The notes under the pieces were generated by a model. The model did no database searches, was not told the DNA's origin, and saw nothing but the letters and a program-made list of their open reading frames with translations. The position numbers and the translations under genes were made by a program. A DNA stretch of 50,944 nt, taken from positions 1 through 50,944 of the forward strand of contig WRKU01000009.1 in the NCBI GenBank assembly GCA_009777935.1, given 5' to 3'. Of the stretch, positions 34,674-43,180 are shown in pieces (the stretch's first letter is position 1; every line of letters begins with the position of its first letter). The DNA is from Coriobacteriia bacterium (GTDB taxonomy: Bacteria > Actinomycetota > Coriobacteriia > WRKU01).

Positions 34674-36167
34674 TTACTGTGTGTCTTTGATGACGACATC
34701 GTGCGCGCCGCCTTCGACGATCGATACGCTTGATACCAGCGTTAAACGGGCCTTTTCGCGCAGTTCGGAGAGGCTCATTGCTCCGCAGTTGCTCATGGTC
34801 GAGCGCATCTTGGCAAGCGTTGTGCGCATATTATCCGTGAGCGAGCCGGCGTACGGCACATAGCTGTCGACGCCTTCGACGAAGCCCATCCCATCTGCGC
34901 CGACGCTTTCATAGCGCTCCCAATTACGCGCTCGCGCACTGCCCTCGCCCCAGTACTCTTTCATATAATGACCGTTGACCATAACCTTGTTCGTGGGGCT
35001 CTCATCGAAGCGACTAAAGTACCGGCCCAGCATACAGAAGTCAGCGCCCATAGCCAATGCAAGTGTCATGTGATAGTCGTGAACGATGCCGCCATCTGAA
35101 CATATCGGCACATAGATACCGGTTTCTGTGAAATACTCGTCGCGTGCCCGCGCCACCTCGATAACGGCGCTCGCCTGTCCGCGCCCAATACCCTTTGTCT
35201 CACGGGTGATGCAGATCGACCCGCCACCGATACCGACCTTCACGAACGCGGCACCGGCCTCGGCAAGAAAGCGGAAGCCCTCACGGTCAACGACATTGCC
35301 GGCCCCGACAAAGACCGTTTCACCGTACTTCTCGTGCGCCCATGCAAGCGTCCGTGCCTGCCAGGCGGTGTGTCCCTCGCTCGAGTCGATGCACAGGACA
35401 TCGGCGCCGACCTCGACGAGCGCCGGTACGCGCTCCTCAAAATCGCGTGTATTGATACCCGCACCTACCATGTAGCGTTTTTGGTCGTCGAGCAACTCGA
35501 GCGCGTTGCGCTTGTGTGCGTCGTAGTCCTTGCGGAACACAAAGCTAAGCAGGCGACCGTTCTTGTCAAGAATCGGTAGCTGGTTGAGCTTGTTATCCCA
35601 AATGATATCGTTGGCCGCCGAGAGCGTCGTACCCTCCGGTGCCGTTACGAGCTGCTCAAGCGGCGTCATAAACGTATCGACGCGCGTGGTCTTGTCGAGT
35701 CGTGAGACACGGTAATCTTTGCTTGTGATGATGCCGAGCATGCGCCCCTGCGCGGTGCCGTCTTCGGTTACCGCAACCGTTGAGTGCCCGGTGCGTTCTT
35801 TGAGTGCGAGCAACTCGGTGAGCGTTGCGTCGGGCTTGAGGTTCGAGTCGCTCGGCACAAAGCCGGCTTTATGCGCTTTCACACGCTTAATCATCGCGCA
35901 TTGGCTCTCAATATCCTGCGAGCCATAGATGAACGACAGGCCGCCCTCTTTAGCAAGCGCAATCGCCATTGTATCGTTGGAAACCGACTGCATAATTGCA
36001 CTGACGAGCGGGATGTTAATGCTTAGCGCAGGCTCTTCGCCACGCGCATATCGTACGAGGGGTGTTTCCAGCATTACTGCAGATGGAAGACAGTTTTCAT
36101 CGCTATATCCGGGAACGAGCAGGTACTCGCTAAAGGTGTGGGAGGGCTCGTCGTAGTAAAAAGCCAT
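34674..36167 (-). CDS. guaB: IMP dehydrogenase
   Basis: A 497-residue IMP dehydrogenase, first step from IMP to GMP. The N-terminal barrel part includes [20 protein letters not shown], a pair of CBS domains lies at about residues 115-225 ([12 protein letters not shown], then [12 protein letters not shown]), and the barrel continues with [10 protein letters not shown] and the catalytic loop [20 protein letters not shown] with Cys at about 319. This is a variant of the common GPGSICTTR sequence. ATG 36167 has SD AAAGGA and a promoter -10 (TACAAT) at 36213-36218. Confidence 0.9.
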   Translation of the reverse strand: MAFYYDEPSHTFSEYLLVPGYSDENCLPSAVMLETPLVRYARGEEPALSINIPLVSAIMQSVSNDTMAIALAKEGGLSFIYGSQDIESQCAMIKRVKAHKAGFVPSDSNLKPDATLTELLALKERTGHSTVAVTEDGTAQGRMLGIITSKDYRVSRLDKTTRVDTFMTPLEQLVTAPEGTTLSAANDIIWDNKLNQLPILDKNGRLLSFVFRKDYDAHKRNALELLDDQKRYMVGAGINTRDFEERVPALVEVGADVLCIDSSEGHTAWQARTLAWAHEKYGETVFVGAGNVVDREGFRFLAEAGAAFVKVGIGGGSICITRETKGIGRGQASAVIEVARARDEYFTETGIYVPICSDGGIVHDYHMTLALAMGADFCMLGRYFSRFDESPTNKVMVNGHYMKEYWGEGSARARNWERYESVGADGMGFVEGVDSYVPYAGSLTDNMRTTLAKMRSTMSNCGAMSLSELREKARLTLVSSVSIVEGGAHDVVIKDTQ

Positions 36168-36212
36168 GCATGCATCCTTTCCGGGTGGTCCGGTGAACTT
36201 TGTGTGACACTT

Positions 36213-36253
36213 ATTGTAGCACGTCTACCTAGGCACATAATATGCGCTACAAT
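36213..36253. promoter_or_regulatory. Divergent promoters between guaB and the thioredoxin-like gene
   Basis: Leftward -10 TACAAT (complement at 36213-36218) precedes guaB by about 45 nt. Rightward TACAAT (36248-36253) ends 7 nt before the ATG at 36261, which suggests a leaderless mRNA for the rightward gene. Confidence 0.45.
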
Positions 36254-36260
36254 GAGGCAC

Positions 36261-36857
36261 ATGAATACAAACAAAAACACCATCCAAATTGTGCTCGTCA
36301 TCGGCATCGTTGCCGTAGTTGTGCTGGGCGTGTGGGCATTCACCCAGTATCAGCGTCGTCCGGCAACGCAACCGATGAGCCAGACAGGTCTGCCTTCGAC
36401 ACCTGCGGCCGGTGGCGCAAACACCGAGCCAAGCAACATGGCAGAGGTACTGGCTGCAGTCGAGACGTTCACTATTCCCGTCGCTGACGTCGACGAACTT
36501 GCGGCAGCCGGTAAGCCAATCATTCTTGTGTTCGGTGGGCCTGACGGATGCGCCTCGTGTCGCGTCATGCTGCCGGGGCTCGTAGAGTTCTACAACGAGT
36601 ACCGGGACGATATCACCATTCACTTCGTCGATGTCTGGTCCAGCCAGCAGGCTATTGACGGCTGGCCGCTGATGGCGATTCCGACGGAGTTCATCTTTAA
36701 CGCCGACGGTACACCGTTCGTGCCGGGTGATCAGTTCCGCGCCGGCTCCTTCGACCTCATAGATCAGGGGGGCACCCACGCCTTTACGCGCCATACGGGG
36801 CCGCTTTCCTACGATGAACTGGTCGGAATTGCACAGGCTCTCCTTGCTGCAGAGTAG
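36261..36857 (+). CDS. Membrane-anchored thioredoxin-like protein
   Basis: About 198 residues. An N-terminal membrane anchor (residues 8-25) is followed by a Pro/Thr-rich spacer and a thioredoxin fold with the active site GCASCR (Cys97 and Cys100) and the cis-Pro region MAIPTEFIFNADG. It should act outside the membrane in disulfide exchange. The CcdA gene 9 bp downstream would supply its electrons. Start ATG 36261; ATG 36252 is an alternative. Confidence 0.85.
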   Translation: MNTNKNTIQIVLVIGIVAVVVLGVWAFTQYQRRPATQPMSQTGLPSTPAAGGANTEPSNMAEVLAAVETFTIPVADVDELAAAGKPIILVFGGPDGCASCRVMLPGLVEFYNEYRDDITIHFVDVWSSQQAIDGWPLMAIPTEFIFNADGTPFVPGDQFRAGSFDLIDQGGTHAFTRHTGPLSYDELVGIAQALLAAE

Positions 36858-36866
36858 CATCACATC

Positions 36867-37568
36867 GTGCTTGAATTCATCACCCCCATATCCGAACAGC
36901 TTGCCTTCTGGATAGTTGACGGCGCGTGGTGGATTGCGCCACTCATCGCGCTTATCGCCGGCGTGTTAACGAGCTTTCTGCCCTGCTGTTTGGCGGCGAT
37001 TCCGCTCGTTGTCGGCGTGGTAAGCGGGAGCGAGGCAAAGGGGCGGCGCGGCTTTCAGATTGCGCTCATATTTGCGTTGGGTAATGCGCTCACGCTTACG
37101 GCACTTGCCGTTATTGCGGCGCTTCTTGGACAGCTCATGCGCGGCGCTGGCTCGTGGTTTTACCTGATATTAGGTGTGCTTATGGTGCTGATGGCGCTGC
37201 AGATGTTCGGCCTCATTAACGTGCTGCCCGGCACACACTTGCTGGCTAAAAATAAACGGCGCGGCTATATCGGTGCACTGCTTGCCGGCATCCTGAGCGG
37301 CCTGTTTTCCTCGGCATGCGCAACGCCGGTACTTGTTGTCCTGTTGGGGCTTGTTGCTGTTGAGGGCAACATTTTGTGGGGAGTTACGCTGCTGCTGTGT
37401 TATGCGCTGGGACATAGTGTGCTGATGGTGGTAGCTGGTACGTCGGTGGGTCTTACGAACCAGATTTCGAGCTCGGCCAAGTATAAAACGGCAGCGAAAG
37501 CGGCACAAATCACGATGGGTGTGCTGGCACTATTGTTAGGTATTTATCTCCTGTACTTAGGATTCTAA
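36867..37568 (+). CDS. CcdA/DsbD-type electron-transfer membrane protein
   Basis: A 233-residue protein with about six helices. The two conserved Cys sites appear as TSFLPCCLAAIPLVVG and SGLFSSACATPVLVVLLG, the CcdA signature. It moves reducing equivalents from cytoplasmic thioredoxin to the exported thioredoxin-like protein encoded directly upstream. GTG start at 36867. Confidence 0.88.
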   Translation: MLEFITPISEQLAFWIVDGAWWIAPLIALIAGVLTSFLPCCLAAIPLVVGVVSGSEAKGRRGFQIALIFALGNALTLTALAVIAALLGQLMRGAGSWFYLILGVLMVLMALQMFGLINVLPGTHLLAKNKRRGYIGALLAGILSGLFSSACATPVLVVLLGLVAVEGNILWGVTLLLCYALGHSVLMVVAGTSVGLTNQISSSAKYKTAAKAAQITMGVLALLLGIYLLYLGF

Positions 37569-37578
37569 CGCACTTGCG

Positions 37579-37587
37579 TGATATAAT
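37579..37587 (+). promoter_or_regulatory. Extended -10 promoter
   Basis: TGA followed by TATAAT (37582-37587), 23 nt before the ATG at 37611. There is no clear -35. Confidence 0.5.
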
Positions 37588-37610
37588 GGTATTCGAGGTG
37601 AAGTGAATAT

Positions 37611-38435
37611 ATGTTACCGCTTGAAGTAAACTCACTCGGGTTGGACCCGCGTACCCAAACACCGGTTGTACTGCTTTCCGTTATGGGAGATGCATCGGTT
37701 TTTGTTGATCGTGTCATGCCCATGAACATCGGTGGCGCTGAGGCAAGTGCACTGCTTGCCGGCCTGCGTCGTGCACGACCTGCTCGGCCCGGTACCCACG
37801 ATTTGCTCGCTGCTATCATTCAGCGTTCCGGCTTTCAGCTGTTACGTGTGGAGATCTATGACTTTGCCGAGCAAGCGTTTTTAGCGCGGCTTGTCTTCGA
37901 TATAAACGGTGTTCAGAATACGTTAGAGGCGCGCCCAAGCGATGCGATGGCGCTTGCTGCTCGGCTTGAAACGCCGGTATTGGTCGACGAACATGTCTTC
38001 ATGGAGTATTCGATGCCTAAGCACGCGGTGCACGTGCACGAGGGACCGTCGTCTGCGCCGAGCGATGCGCCCGTGACCGTACCCGATGGTCTGAAAGATC
38101 AGGTTCGCGGACTGTACGAGCAGTTGGTGGATGCGCGTGGCGACAGCGGTGGGTGTCTGAACTGCGAAGAGGCGTGTGATGGTGGCTTCGATGAGGACGA
38201 ATTTGACATAGACGACTCTGAGTTTGTGGAGGCGATTACCGATATGCTTGGCATGATTGCCGAGACGTTTCAACAGCGCACCGGTGCGGCCGGTGTGGGT
38301 GTCGATATGCGTGTGATGGGCATGGTGCCGCGGTTCCAGCAGCCACAGGAAGCTCCGCAAAAGCGCGAGGTCAGCGAGGACGATGTACAGGAATTTCGCT
38401 CGTTTATGGATAATGTTCTACCGGAAGATTTTTAG
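37611..38435 (+). CDS. Bifunctional nuclease (BFN/DUF151) domain protein
   Basis: A 274-residue protein. The N-terminal 140 residues match the DUF151/bifunctional nuclease domain (VVLLSVMGDASVFV, FLARLVFDINGVQNTLEARPSDAMALAARLETPVLV). The C-terminal part is acidic, has a CLNCEEACDGG cysteine cluster and ends in a helix (EDDVQEFRSFMDNVLPEDF). Exact activity in bacteria is unclear. The gene ends 8 bp before a relic of tRNA-Ala. Confidence 0.8.
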   Translation: MLPLEVNSLGLDPRTQTPVVLLSVMGDASVFVDRVMPMNIGGAEASALLAGLRRARPARPGTHDLLAAIIQRSGFQLLRVEIYDFAEQAFLARLVFDINGVQNTLEARPSDAMALAARLETPVLVDEHVFMEYSMPKHAVHVHEGPSSAPSDAPVTVPDGLKDQVRGLYEQLVDARGDSGGCLNCEEACDGGFDEDEFDIDDSEFVEAITDMLGMIAETFQQRTGAAGVGVDMRVMGMVPRFQQPQEAPQKREVSEDDVQEFRSFMDNVLPEDF

Positions 38436-38443
38436 AAAACAAA

Positions 38444-38469
38444 TCTGGTGGAGCCTGGGGGGATCGAAC
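38444..38469. repeat. Displaced copy of the tRNA-Ala 3' end (attachment-site-like repeat)
   Basis: These 26 bp are identical to 39997-40022, which cover the CCA end, acceptor 3' strand and T-loop of tRNA-Ala. The identity stops at 38470. It marks the outer border of the AbiE insertion, as expected after integration at a tRNA 3' end. Confidence 0.9.
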
Positions 38470-38480
38470 TTTCTCCGTTC

Positions 38481-39314
38481 TTACACCCAACTACGCAATT
38501 CCTTAACAGTACGCATCACATCGTTCCAACTGACATTCGCAGCATAATCGAACTTACGCTGATAAGCAGCCCAGAGGTTCATCAGTCCGATATCGGCAGC
38601 AAGCTCGTCGAGAATGGTATCTGCGTCGGCTGCTACAGCCTGTGCGCCGCGTTTAGCAACGGTATTCTCAAACGCTGCCTTCACCTCATCGTGGTCGATA
38701 TTTGTTTGCGTATTCAAGAAGGCGTAAATATCGTAAAAATCGCGCATTCGTGTATTGGCGATACCACGGGATAGAACAGTTTCCAGCTTTTCAGCAAGTA
38801 TTGTCGACACGTTATACGCGAGCAGGGATATGCTACGTTCTTCAAACAGCAACTTGAAAGGATACGATATTTCACGCGGAGTTATCACGTCATCGGTCGA
38901 GAAATCGACCTTGAAGGGCGTGCGCATCTCTTCAAATACTCCGACCATCATTACACGTACACCAGGATAGTCCGCCTCATCCATAATGGTAGCAATGTCC
39001 GTAACCTCAAAAGATACGGCATCATCAAGATGAACTGCGATAATGTCTTCGGTTATCCGCCTCACATCTTCTTCCGAGAGCGGCAAACCCTTAATGGCAG
39101 TATCGATATCCATGGTAGTGCGGTTATCGAGTCCAACCATCGCAGAGACGAGTACCCCGCCTTTCAGAATCAGGTTATCACGATAGTATGAGAGTGAAAG
39201 ACGCTCAAGAAATCGCTCCATCATGTAGGCACGTATGATAGCCTGTGCTTTTGCGCTATCTCCATGTGATCTGTTGCGTACGAGGTCTTTGAACTGCTGT
39301 GTATTGCGAATCAT
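38481..39314 (-). CDS. AbiEii-type nucleotidyltransferase toxin
   Basis: A 277-residue member of the AbiEii/AbiGii family. The nucleotidyltransferase motif KGGVLVSAMVGLDNRTTMDID (residues about 46-66) has the expected G-G and D-x-D pattern. Other family segments are PFKVDFSTDDVITPREI, AEKLETVLSRGIANTRMRDFYDIY and the C-terminal helix. AbiEii is the toxin of type IV toxin-antitoxin modules that arrest growth and can protect against phage. It is co-translated with the antitoxin (TAATG overlap at 39314). Confidence 0.88.
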   Translation of the reverse strand: MIRNTQQFKDLVRNRSHGDSAKAQAIIRAYMMERFLERLSLSYYRDNLILKGGVLVSAMVGLDNRTTMDIDTAIKGLPLSEEDVRRITEDIIAVHLDDAVSFEVTDIATIMDEADYPGVRVMMVGVFEEMRTPFKVDFSTDDVITPREISYPFKLLFEERSISLLAYNVSTILAEKLETVLSRGIANTRMRDFYDIYAFLNTQTNIDHDEVKAAFENTVAKRGAQAVAADADTILDELAADIGLMNLWAAYQRKFDYAANVSWNDVMRTVKELRSWV

Positions 39315-39907
39315 TACAGAAGAACTTCCAAGTACTGTCGAACAGTTTTCTCAACCGAGAACATTTTGGCATAGCGCATCAAGAGAGGAATGTTTTTCTC
39401 GTCAGAGCGCAAATACGCCCTTACTGCTGATTGCAGCTCTTGAATCTCAATGTTGCGGCGACTACGAAAGAGGTCAATGATCGTACGCTCGGGATTATAG
39501 GTACGCACCATATGTCCGACCGGAGACGGCATCTCGATAATTCCCTCGTCAAACAGCTCATCTTTGACTTTATAAACCTTGATGCCCTGTTTTGTAAGAC
39601 CCGTCACGTTCGTTCCCGTCTTCAAAGTAAGCGTGTATTGCGTGGGTTCGCGTTCGGCTAAACCGAGAAGATACAGAGCTGTCTCATGTGAAAACACAGC
39701 TTTGGGGTAGCGGACCTGAATGATATAGAGCTCATCTTTCCACGCATCCGGAGCTAGATAGAGGCCATGCGCGACACGCTCAAATGAATGTAATCGTGCA
39801 TAACGTCTGATAGACGGTCCTGAAATACCATGCCGAACACCATCGGATGTCTTAAGAAACCCTTTATTCTCACGCACAAGCGAATCGAGCAGGGCAGACT
39901 TGCTCAT
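39314..39907 (-). CDS. AbiEi-type antitoxin / repressor
   Basis: A 197-residue protein with the AbiEi plan: an N-terminal winged helix (FLKTSDGVRHGISGPSIRRY, then FERVAHGLYLAPDAW) followed by VRYPKAVFSHETALYLLGL and a C-terminal domain (GHMVRTYNPERTIIDLFRSR). It should counter AbiEii and bind inverted repeats upstream of its own gene; a 13-bp inverted repeat is present at 39916-39961. ATG 39907. Confidence 0.9.
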   Translation of the reverse strand: MSKSALLDSLVRENKGFLKTSDGVRHGISGPSIRRYARLHSFERVAHGLYLAPDAWKDELYIIQVRYPKAVFSHETALYLLGLAEREPTQYTLTLKTGTNVTGLTKQGIKVYKVKDELFDEGIIEMPSPVGHMVRTYNPERTIIDLFRSRRNIEIQELQSAVRAYLRSDEKNIPLLMRYAKMFSVEKTVRQYLEVLL

Positions 39908-39915
39908 TTCCCACC

Positions 39916-39961
39916 TTTCTTTTCACGCACTTATTATACCTCATTGGAGCGTGAAAAGAAA
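39916..39961 (-). promoter_or_regulatory. Operator and promoter of the AbiE operon
   Basis: A perfect 13-bp inverted repeat, TTTCTTTTCACGC (39916-39928) and GCGTGAAAAGAAA (39949-39961), with a 20-bp spacer. The spacer holds a -10 TATAAT for the - strand (complement at 39933-39938). A repressor on both arms would cover the promoter. Confidence 0.75.
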
Positions 39962-39996
39962 TTACGAAAAAGTATATTAGAAGTGAAAGAGACGAG

Positions 39997-40022
39997 TCTG
40001 GTGGAGCCTGGGGGGATCGAAC
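39997..40022. repeat. tRNA-proximal attachment-site-like repeat
   Basis: The 26-bp identity with 38444-38469, located at the 3' end of the intact tRNA-Ala. The two copies are 1553 bp apart, start to start. Confidence 0.9.
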
Positions 40023-40074
40023 CCCCGACCTCCTGGTTGCAAACCAGGCGCTCTCCCAGCTGAGCTAAGGCCCC
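39999..40074 (-). tRNA. tRNA-Ala (TGC anticodon)
   Basis: A 76-nt cloverleaf with encoded CCA on the - strand. The acceptor stem GGGGCCT pairs with AGGCTCC and includes the G3-U70 pair, the identity mark of alanine tRNAs. The anticodon loop is TTTGCAA with TGC. Confidence 0.97.
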
Positions 40075-40125
40075 ACATCAACAGTGTACTAGAATAGCAT
40101 AACGGACGGCTACACGGCTATACCG

Positions 40126-40131
40126 TATAAT
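40126..40131 (+). promoter_or_regulatory. -10 box for an apparently leaderless pgi mRNA
   Basis: TATAAT ends 6 nt before the ATG at 40138, the same geometry as at 25823-25835. No SD is seen. Confidence 0.5.
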
Positions 40132-40137
40132 AGAGCT

Positions 40138-41523
40138 ATGGATTTTGTGAATGCCATAAAACGTATCTGTGCGCGCGATGCGACGCTTTTCTCTGCGGAC
40201 GAGCAGACACAAGCAGAGATATCCGAGCGATTGGGCTGGGTTAACCTGCCGGAAAAATCAATCGCACTTCTGCCCCTGCTCGATGAACTTGCTGCCGAAG
40301 CCGATGCGCGCGATATTCGTGATATCGTTTTGCTCGGCATGGGAGGATCTTCGCTTGCGCCGCTCGTCTTCGCGCAGACCGGCGTCACCTTGCCGTTCGA
40401 GGCAGCGACCGCTTTGATGCCGACCCGCACTCTTCATGTGCTCGACACCACGTGTCCTGACGATGTGCGTGCCGTTGATGCGGCGATCGACTACGCGCAT
40501 ACGCTGTTCATCGTCTCAAGCAAGAGTGGAACTACCATCGAGACAACTGCGCTTGAGTCATACTTTTGGACGCGTGCGCAGGCAGAGCTGGGTGGTGCAG
40601 ATACCGCCGCAACTCATTTTATCGCTATTACCGATCCGGGTACGCCACTTGCTGAACGCGCAGGTCAACGTGGGTATCGCACGCTGCTCGCTCCCCCTGA
40701 TGTGGGAGGGCGTTTTTCGGCTTTATCGATCTTCGGGCTTGCACCCTGTGCCTTGATAGGGCTTGATTATCGGGTACTTGTGGCCGAGGCTTTCACCACA
40801 CAACATATGTGCCAGGAGGCAAAAAATAATCCTGCTGCCACACGCGCTCTCCTGATATACGAGGGCTGGAAGAACAGCGGCCCCTTCCTGCCTCTTGCCG
40901 ACGCACCCCTTGCGCTTTGGATTGAACAGCTTATCGCCGAGTCGCTCGGCAAAGAGGGACGCGGCATCATACCGGTTGCCACCCCTGTCCCCCAATCGTG
41001 CCCGAACGCCGCCCATGAAATGATTGTGTGGCAATGGACGGTGGCGCTTCTTGGTGTAGCGATGGGGATCAATCCGTTCGATCAGCCCGACGTCGCGTCG
41101 ACAAAGGAGGCGACGCTCGCAACGCTTTCCGGGACGCAACGTATCGATACGACGCAACTGCTTTCGGTCGACGCGGCGCTTGAGACGCTGCAGCCTAATG
41201 ACTACGTGTGTGTGCTCGCGTTCGTGAACGAGCAAGAATATGCGCAACTGGCCGAGACGTACATTCCTGAGTTGCGCGCGCGCGCAGGTGTGCCGGTGCT
41301 TCTGCAGCGCGGCCCGCGGTATCTCCACAGTACCGGACAGCTCTATAAGGGAGGCCCAAACAATGGTGTCTTTCTGGTGAAGAGCTCAGATGTGCATACG
41401 GAGCATACGCCCGATATCGAGCTACCGGACGCAGACTATACGCTACGCGAACTTTTCAACGCTCAGCGCGATGGTGATATTGTGGCTCTGCTCGCACGCG
41501 GCCGACGTGTGGCTCTCGTATAG
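40138..41523 (+). CDS. pgi: Glucose-6-phosphate isomerase
   Basis: A 461-residue sugar isomerase, fructose-6-phosphate and glucose-6-phosphate interconversion. Visible: IVLLGMGGSSLAPLV, the phosphate-binding FIVSSKSGTTIET, ITDPGTPLAERAG, the segment QLIAESLGKEGRGIIP and the C-terminal YLHSTGQLYKGGPNNGVFLV with the catalytic His and Lys regions. The style matches the Pgi module found in transaldolase/Pgi fusion proteins, but it stands alone here. The start is likely leaderless. Confidence 0.9.
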   Translation: MDFVNAIKRICARDATLFSADEQTQAEISERLGWVNLPEKSIALLPLLDELAAEADARDIRDIVLLGMGGSSLAPLVFAQTGVTLPFEAATALMPTRTLHVLDTTCPDDVRAVDAAIDYAHTLFIVSSKSGTTIETTALESYFWTRAQAELGGADTAATHFIAITDPGTPLAERAGQRGYRTLLAPPDVGGRFSALSIFGLAPCALIGLDYRVLVAEAFTTQHMCQEAKNNPAATRALLIYEGWKNSGPFLPLADAPLALWIEQLIAESLGKEGRGIIPVATPVPQSCPNAAHEMIVWQWTVALLGVAMGINPFDQPDVASTKEATLATLSGTQRIDTTQLLSVDAALETLQPNDYVCVLAFVNEQEYAQLAETYIPELRARAGVPVLLQRGPRYLHSTGQLYKGGPNNGVFLVKSSDVHTEHTPDIELPDADYTLRELFNAQRDGDIVALLARGRRVALV

Positions 41524-41560
41524 AGAAGCGAGAGAGAAAGGTTCGTCTCGTAAGACTCGT

Positions 41561-42859
41561 CTAGTGCGTCCGTGTTATCGCTCGAAACTGTCCGGTCAAA
41601 GCGGCTCTATCGCCGTCACCATCATCGAACAAGAGCGGCTCAAACGTCACATCCTCGCCTACGACTGCCATGAGCTGTGCCCATGCGCGCTGGAACGTGC
41701 AGTAGTTCGCACAGTTTTCCGCAGCGTACTTTGCGGCAGACGTCAAAGCAGTGCGCCCGGCGTTGAAGTATCCGATACGATCCTTGCTCTTGATAAGCTT
41801 AAGGCAACCCGTTGCAAAGGCACGCCAGCCGATGCCCGAATCGATAAACGTTCCCGGAAACGGATTGAGCGCTTTCGGGTCAACTTGCCGCAGATCAACT
41901 TGCGATTTTGTAAACTCAATTTTGCGGTGCTTATAGACAAATCGCTCGGCGTCCTGTTTGAAGAGAAGCGCATGTTCGCTTACGGCGCGTGTCGGCTTAA
42001 CGATAGACCATTCGTCGTCTGAAAAGATGCTGTAACCGTGCATGCGAGCATTGATGACGTAATCGGTGTCCTCACCACGCCGGATCCAGGGATCGAAGGC
42101 CACACGCGTGTACAGGTCGTGGTGCAGCGCCATGATACCACCACATGCCATGCGTGCCTGCTGGAGGCGCGGGGCCTTAAGCATGCGCCTCATTGCATCG
42201 TTAAAGGTGCTTGCGCGTGGCCAAAAGATGTCGGTAAAGTCTTCCGTGACCTCGCATTCCCACCGTCCACGCTCGTCGACGCAGTAGCCGGTTTTGCCCA
42301 GCAGAGGCGTGCCATCCTCAAACGTCTCGCCCATGCCGTACAGGGCCGTTTCAAGAAAATTAGCGTTCTCTATAACTTCGTTGTCGTCGAGCATGACCGC
42401 AACGTCTGCATTCATTGCTGCCGCCGCAATCAGGCCCAAGTTACGCGCGCTTCCGTAGCCGGGCTGTTTGAGCGCAGGCACAAGAAATCCCATGTCAAGC
42501 TGCTCAAGGCGCCGATAGAGCGAGCCTCGTTCGCTCGGCCCAACGACAAAGATATCGAGGTCTTCGAAGTCACGCACCAGTTCACGTACGCGTTCATCGG
42601 CACGCACCTCAAGCGAGCTATTAGCTGCGTACACGAGGATAGCGATGCGCCCCAAGTCGCGCACGCGGCGGAGCGATTCCAACATACGTAGCAGCGGAGG
42701 GTTTTCCTCATCGAGAGGAGTCGGATGCGTGTAAAACGCTTCGCCACCACTGCTGCTACCGGTATCACGCCGCGTGCGCTCACGCGTTCGGCGCGAACCG
42801 TCGCTGTCCGGCTTAGTCCAAAACGTAGGAATAATAGTAAGTGTTTGTGGGGTAGTCAC
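41561..42859 (-). CDS. Glycosyltransferase-like protein (GT-A fold)
   Basis: A 432-residue protein. After an Arg/Ser/Gly-rich N-terminal segment come LRMLESLRRVRDLGRIAILVYA, GYGSARNLGLIAAAAMNADVAVMLDDNEVIE with a DxD-type metal site (VMLDDN), and RRGEDTDYVINARMHGYSIFSDD. This is the order of a GT2-like GT-A glycosyltransferase. There is no membrane segment, and donor and acceptor are unknown. GTG start at 42859 with SD AAGGAGG. It ends a - strand operon after lysC, asd and a winged-helix gene. Confidence 0.7.
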   Translation of the reverse strand: MTTPQTLTIIPTFWTKPDSDGSRRTRERTRRDTGSSSGGEAFYTHPTPLDEENPPLLRMLESLRRVRDLGRIAILVYAANSSLEVRADERVRELVRDFEDLDIFVVGPSERGSLYRRLEQLDMGFLVPALKQPGYGSARNLGLIAAAAMNADVAVMLDDNEVIENANFLETALYGMGETFEDGTPLLGKTGYCVDERGRWECEVTEDFTDIFWPRASTFNDAMRRMLKAPRLQQARMACGGIMALHHDLYTRVAFDPWIRRGEDTDYVINARMHGYSIFSDDEWSIVKPTRAVSEHALLFKQDAERFVYKHRKIEFTKSQVDLRQVDPKALNPFPGTFIDSGIGWRAFATGCLKLIKSKDRIGYFNAGRTALTSAAKYAAENCANYCTFQRAWAQLMAVVGEDVTFEPLLFDDGDGDRAALTGQFRAITRTH

Positions 42860-42871
42860 GAAAGAGCCTCC

Positions 42872-43180
42872 TTAGCGTACAGCAAAAAAGTAGCCGACGC
42901 CACGAATAGAGCGTATCATACGGCGGTTTGTGTCACCAATTTTGTCGCGTAAATGGCAAATATTGACATCAATGGTGTTGCTATGGGGACGTACGTCCGC
43001 CCCCCACACATGCTCGACGATTTCATCACGTGAAACGATGCGTCCTGCCTTGCTCATCAGGTAGTGCAGGAGTGCGAACTCTCGGCTGGTAAGGTCGAGC
43101 TCCTCGCCATCGAGGTAGGCAACCTGTCGTTTGGGGCTGGCGGTGAGTGCGCCGACGGTCAGATCTTCCGGATAGGTCAT
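42872..43180 (-). CDS. Stand-alone OmpR/PhoB-type winged-helix DNA-binding protein
   Basis: A 102-residue protein that is only the effector domain of response regulators: LDGEELDLTSREFALLHYLMS, then AGRIVSRDEIVEHVWG, SNTIDVNICHLRDKIGD and IRSIRGVGYFFAVR. No receiver domain is present. It overlaps asd by ATGA and lies 12 bp from the glycosyltransferase gene, so it is part of the lysC-asd operon. It may autoregulate this operon; that is inference. Confidence 0.85.
   Translation of the reverse strand: MTYPEDLTVGALTASPKRQVAYLDGEELDLTSREFALLHYLMSKAGRIVSRDEIVEHVWGADVRPHSNTIDVNICHLRDKIGDTNRRMIRSIRGVGYFFAVR

Noticed and set aside
38444-38500. A second tRNA-Ala gene
   Set aside because: Only the last 24 nt of the tRNA are present; identity stops within the T-arm and no anticodon arm follows.
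43022-43040. CACGTGAAAC as a fifth parS
   Set aside because: Only the right half fits the consensus; the left half differs at several positions and the bases encode a conserved stretch of the winged helix.
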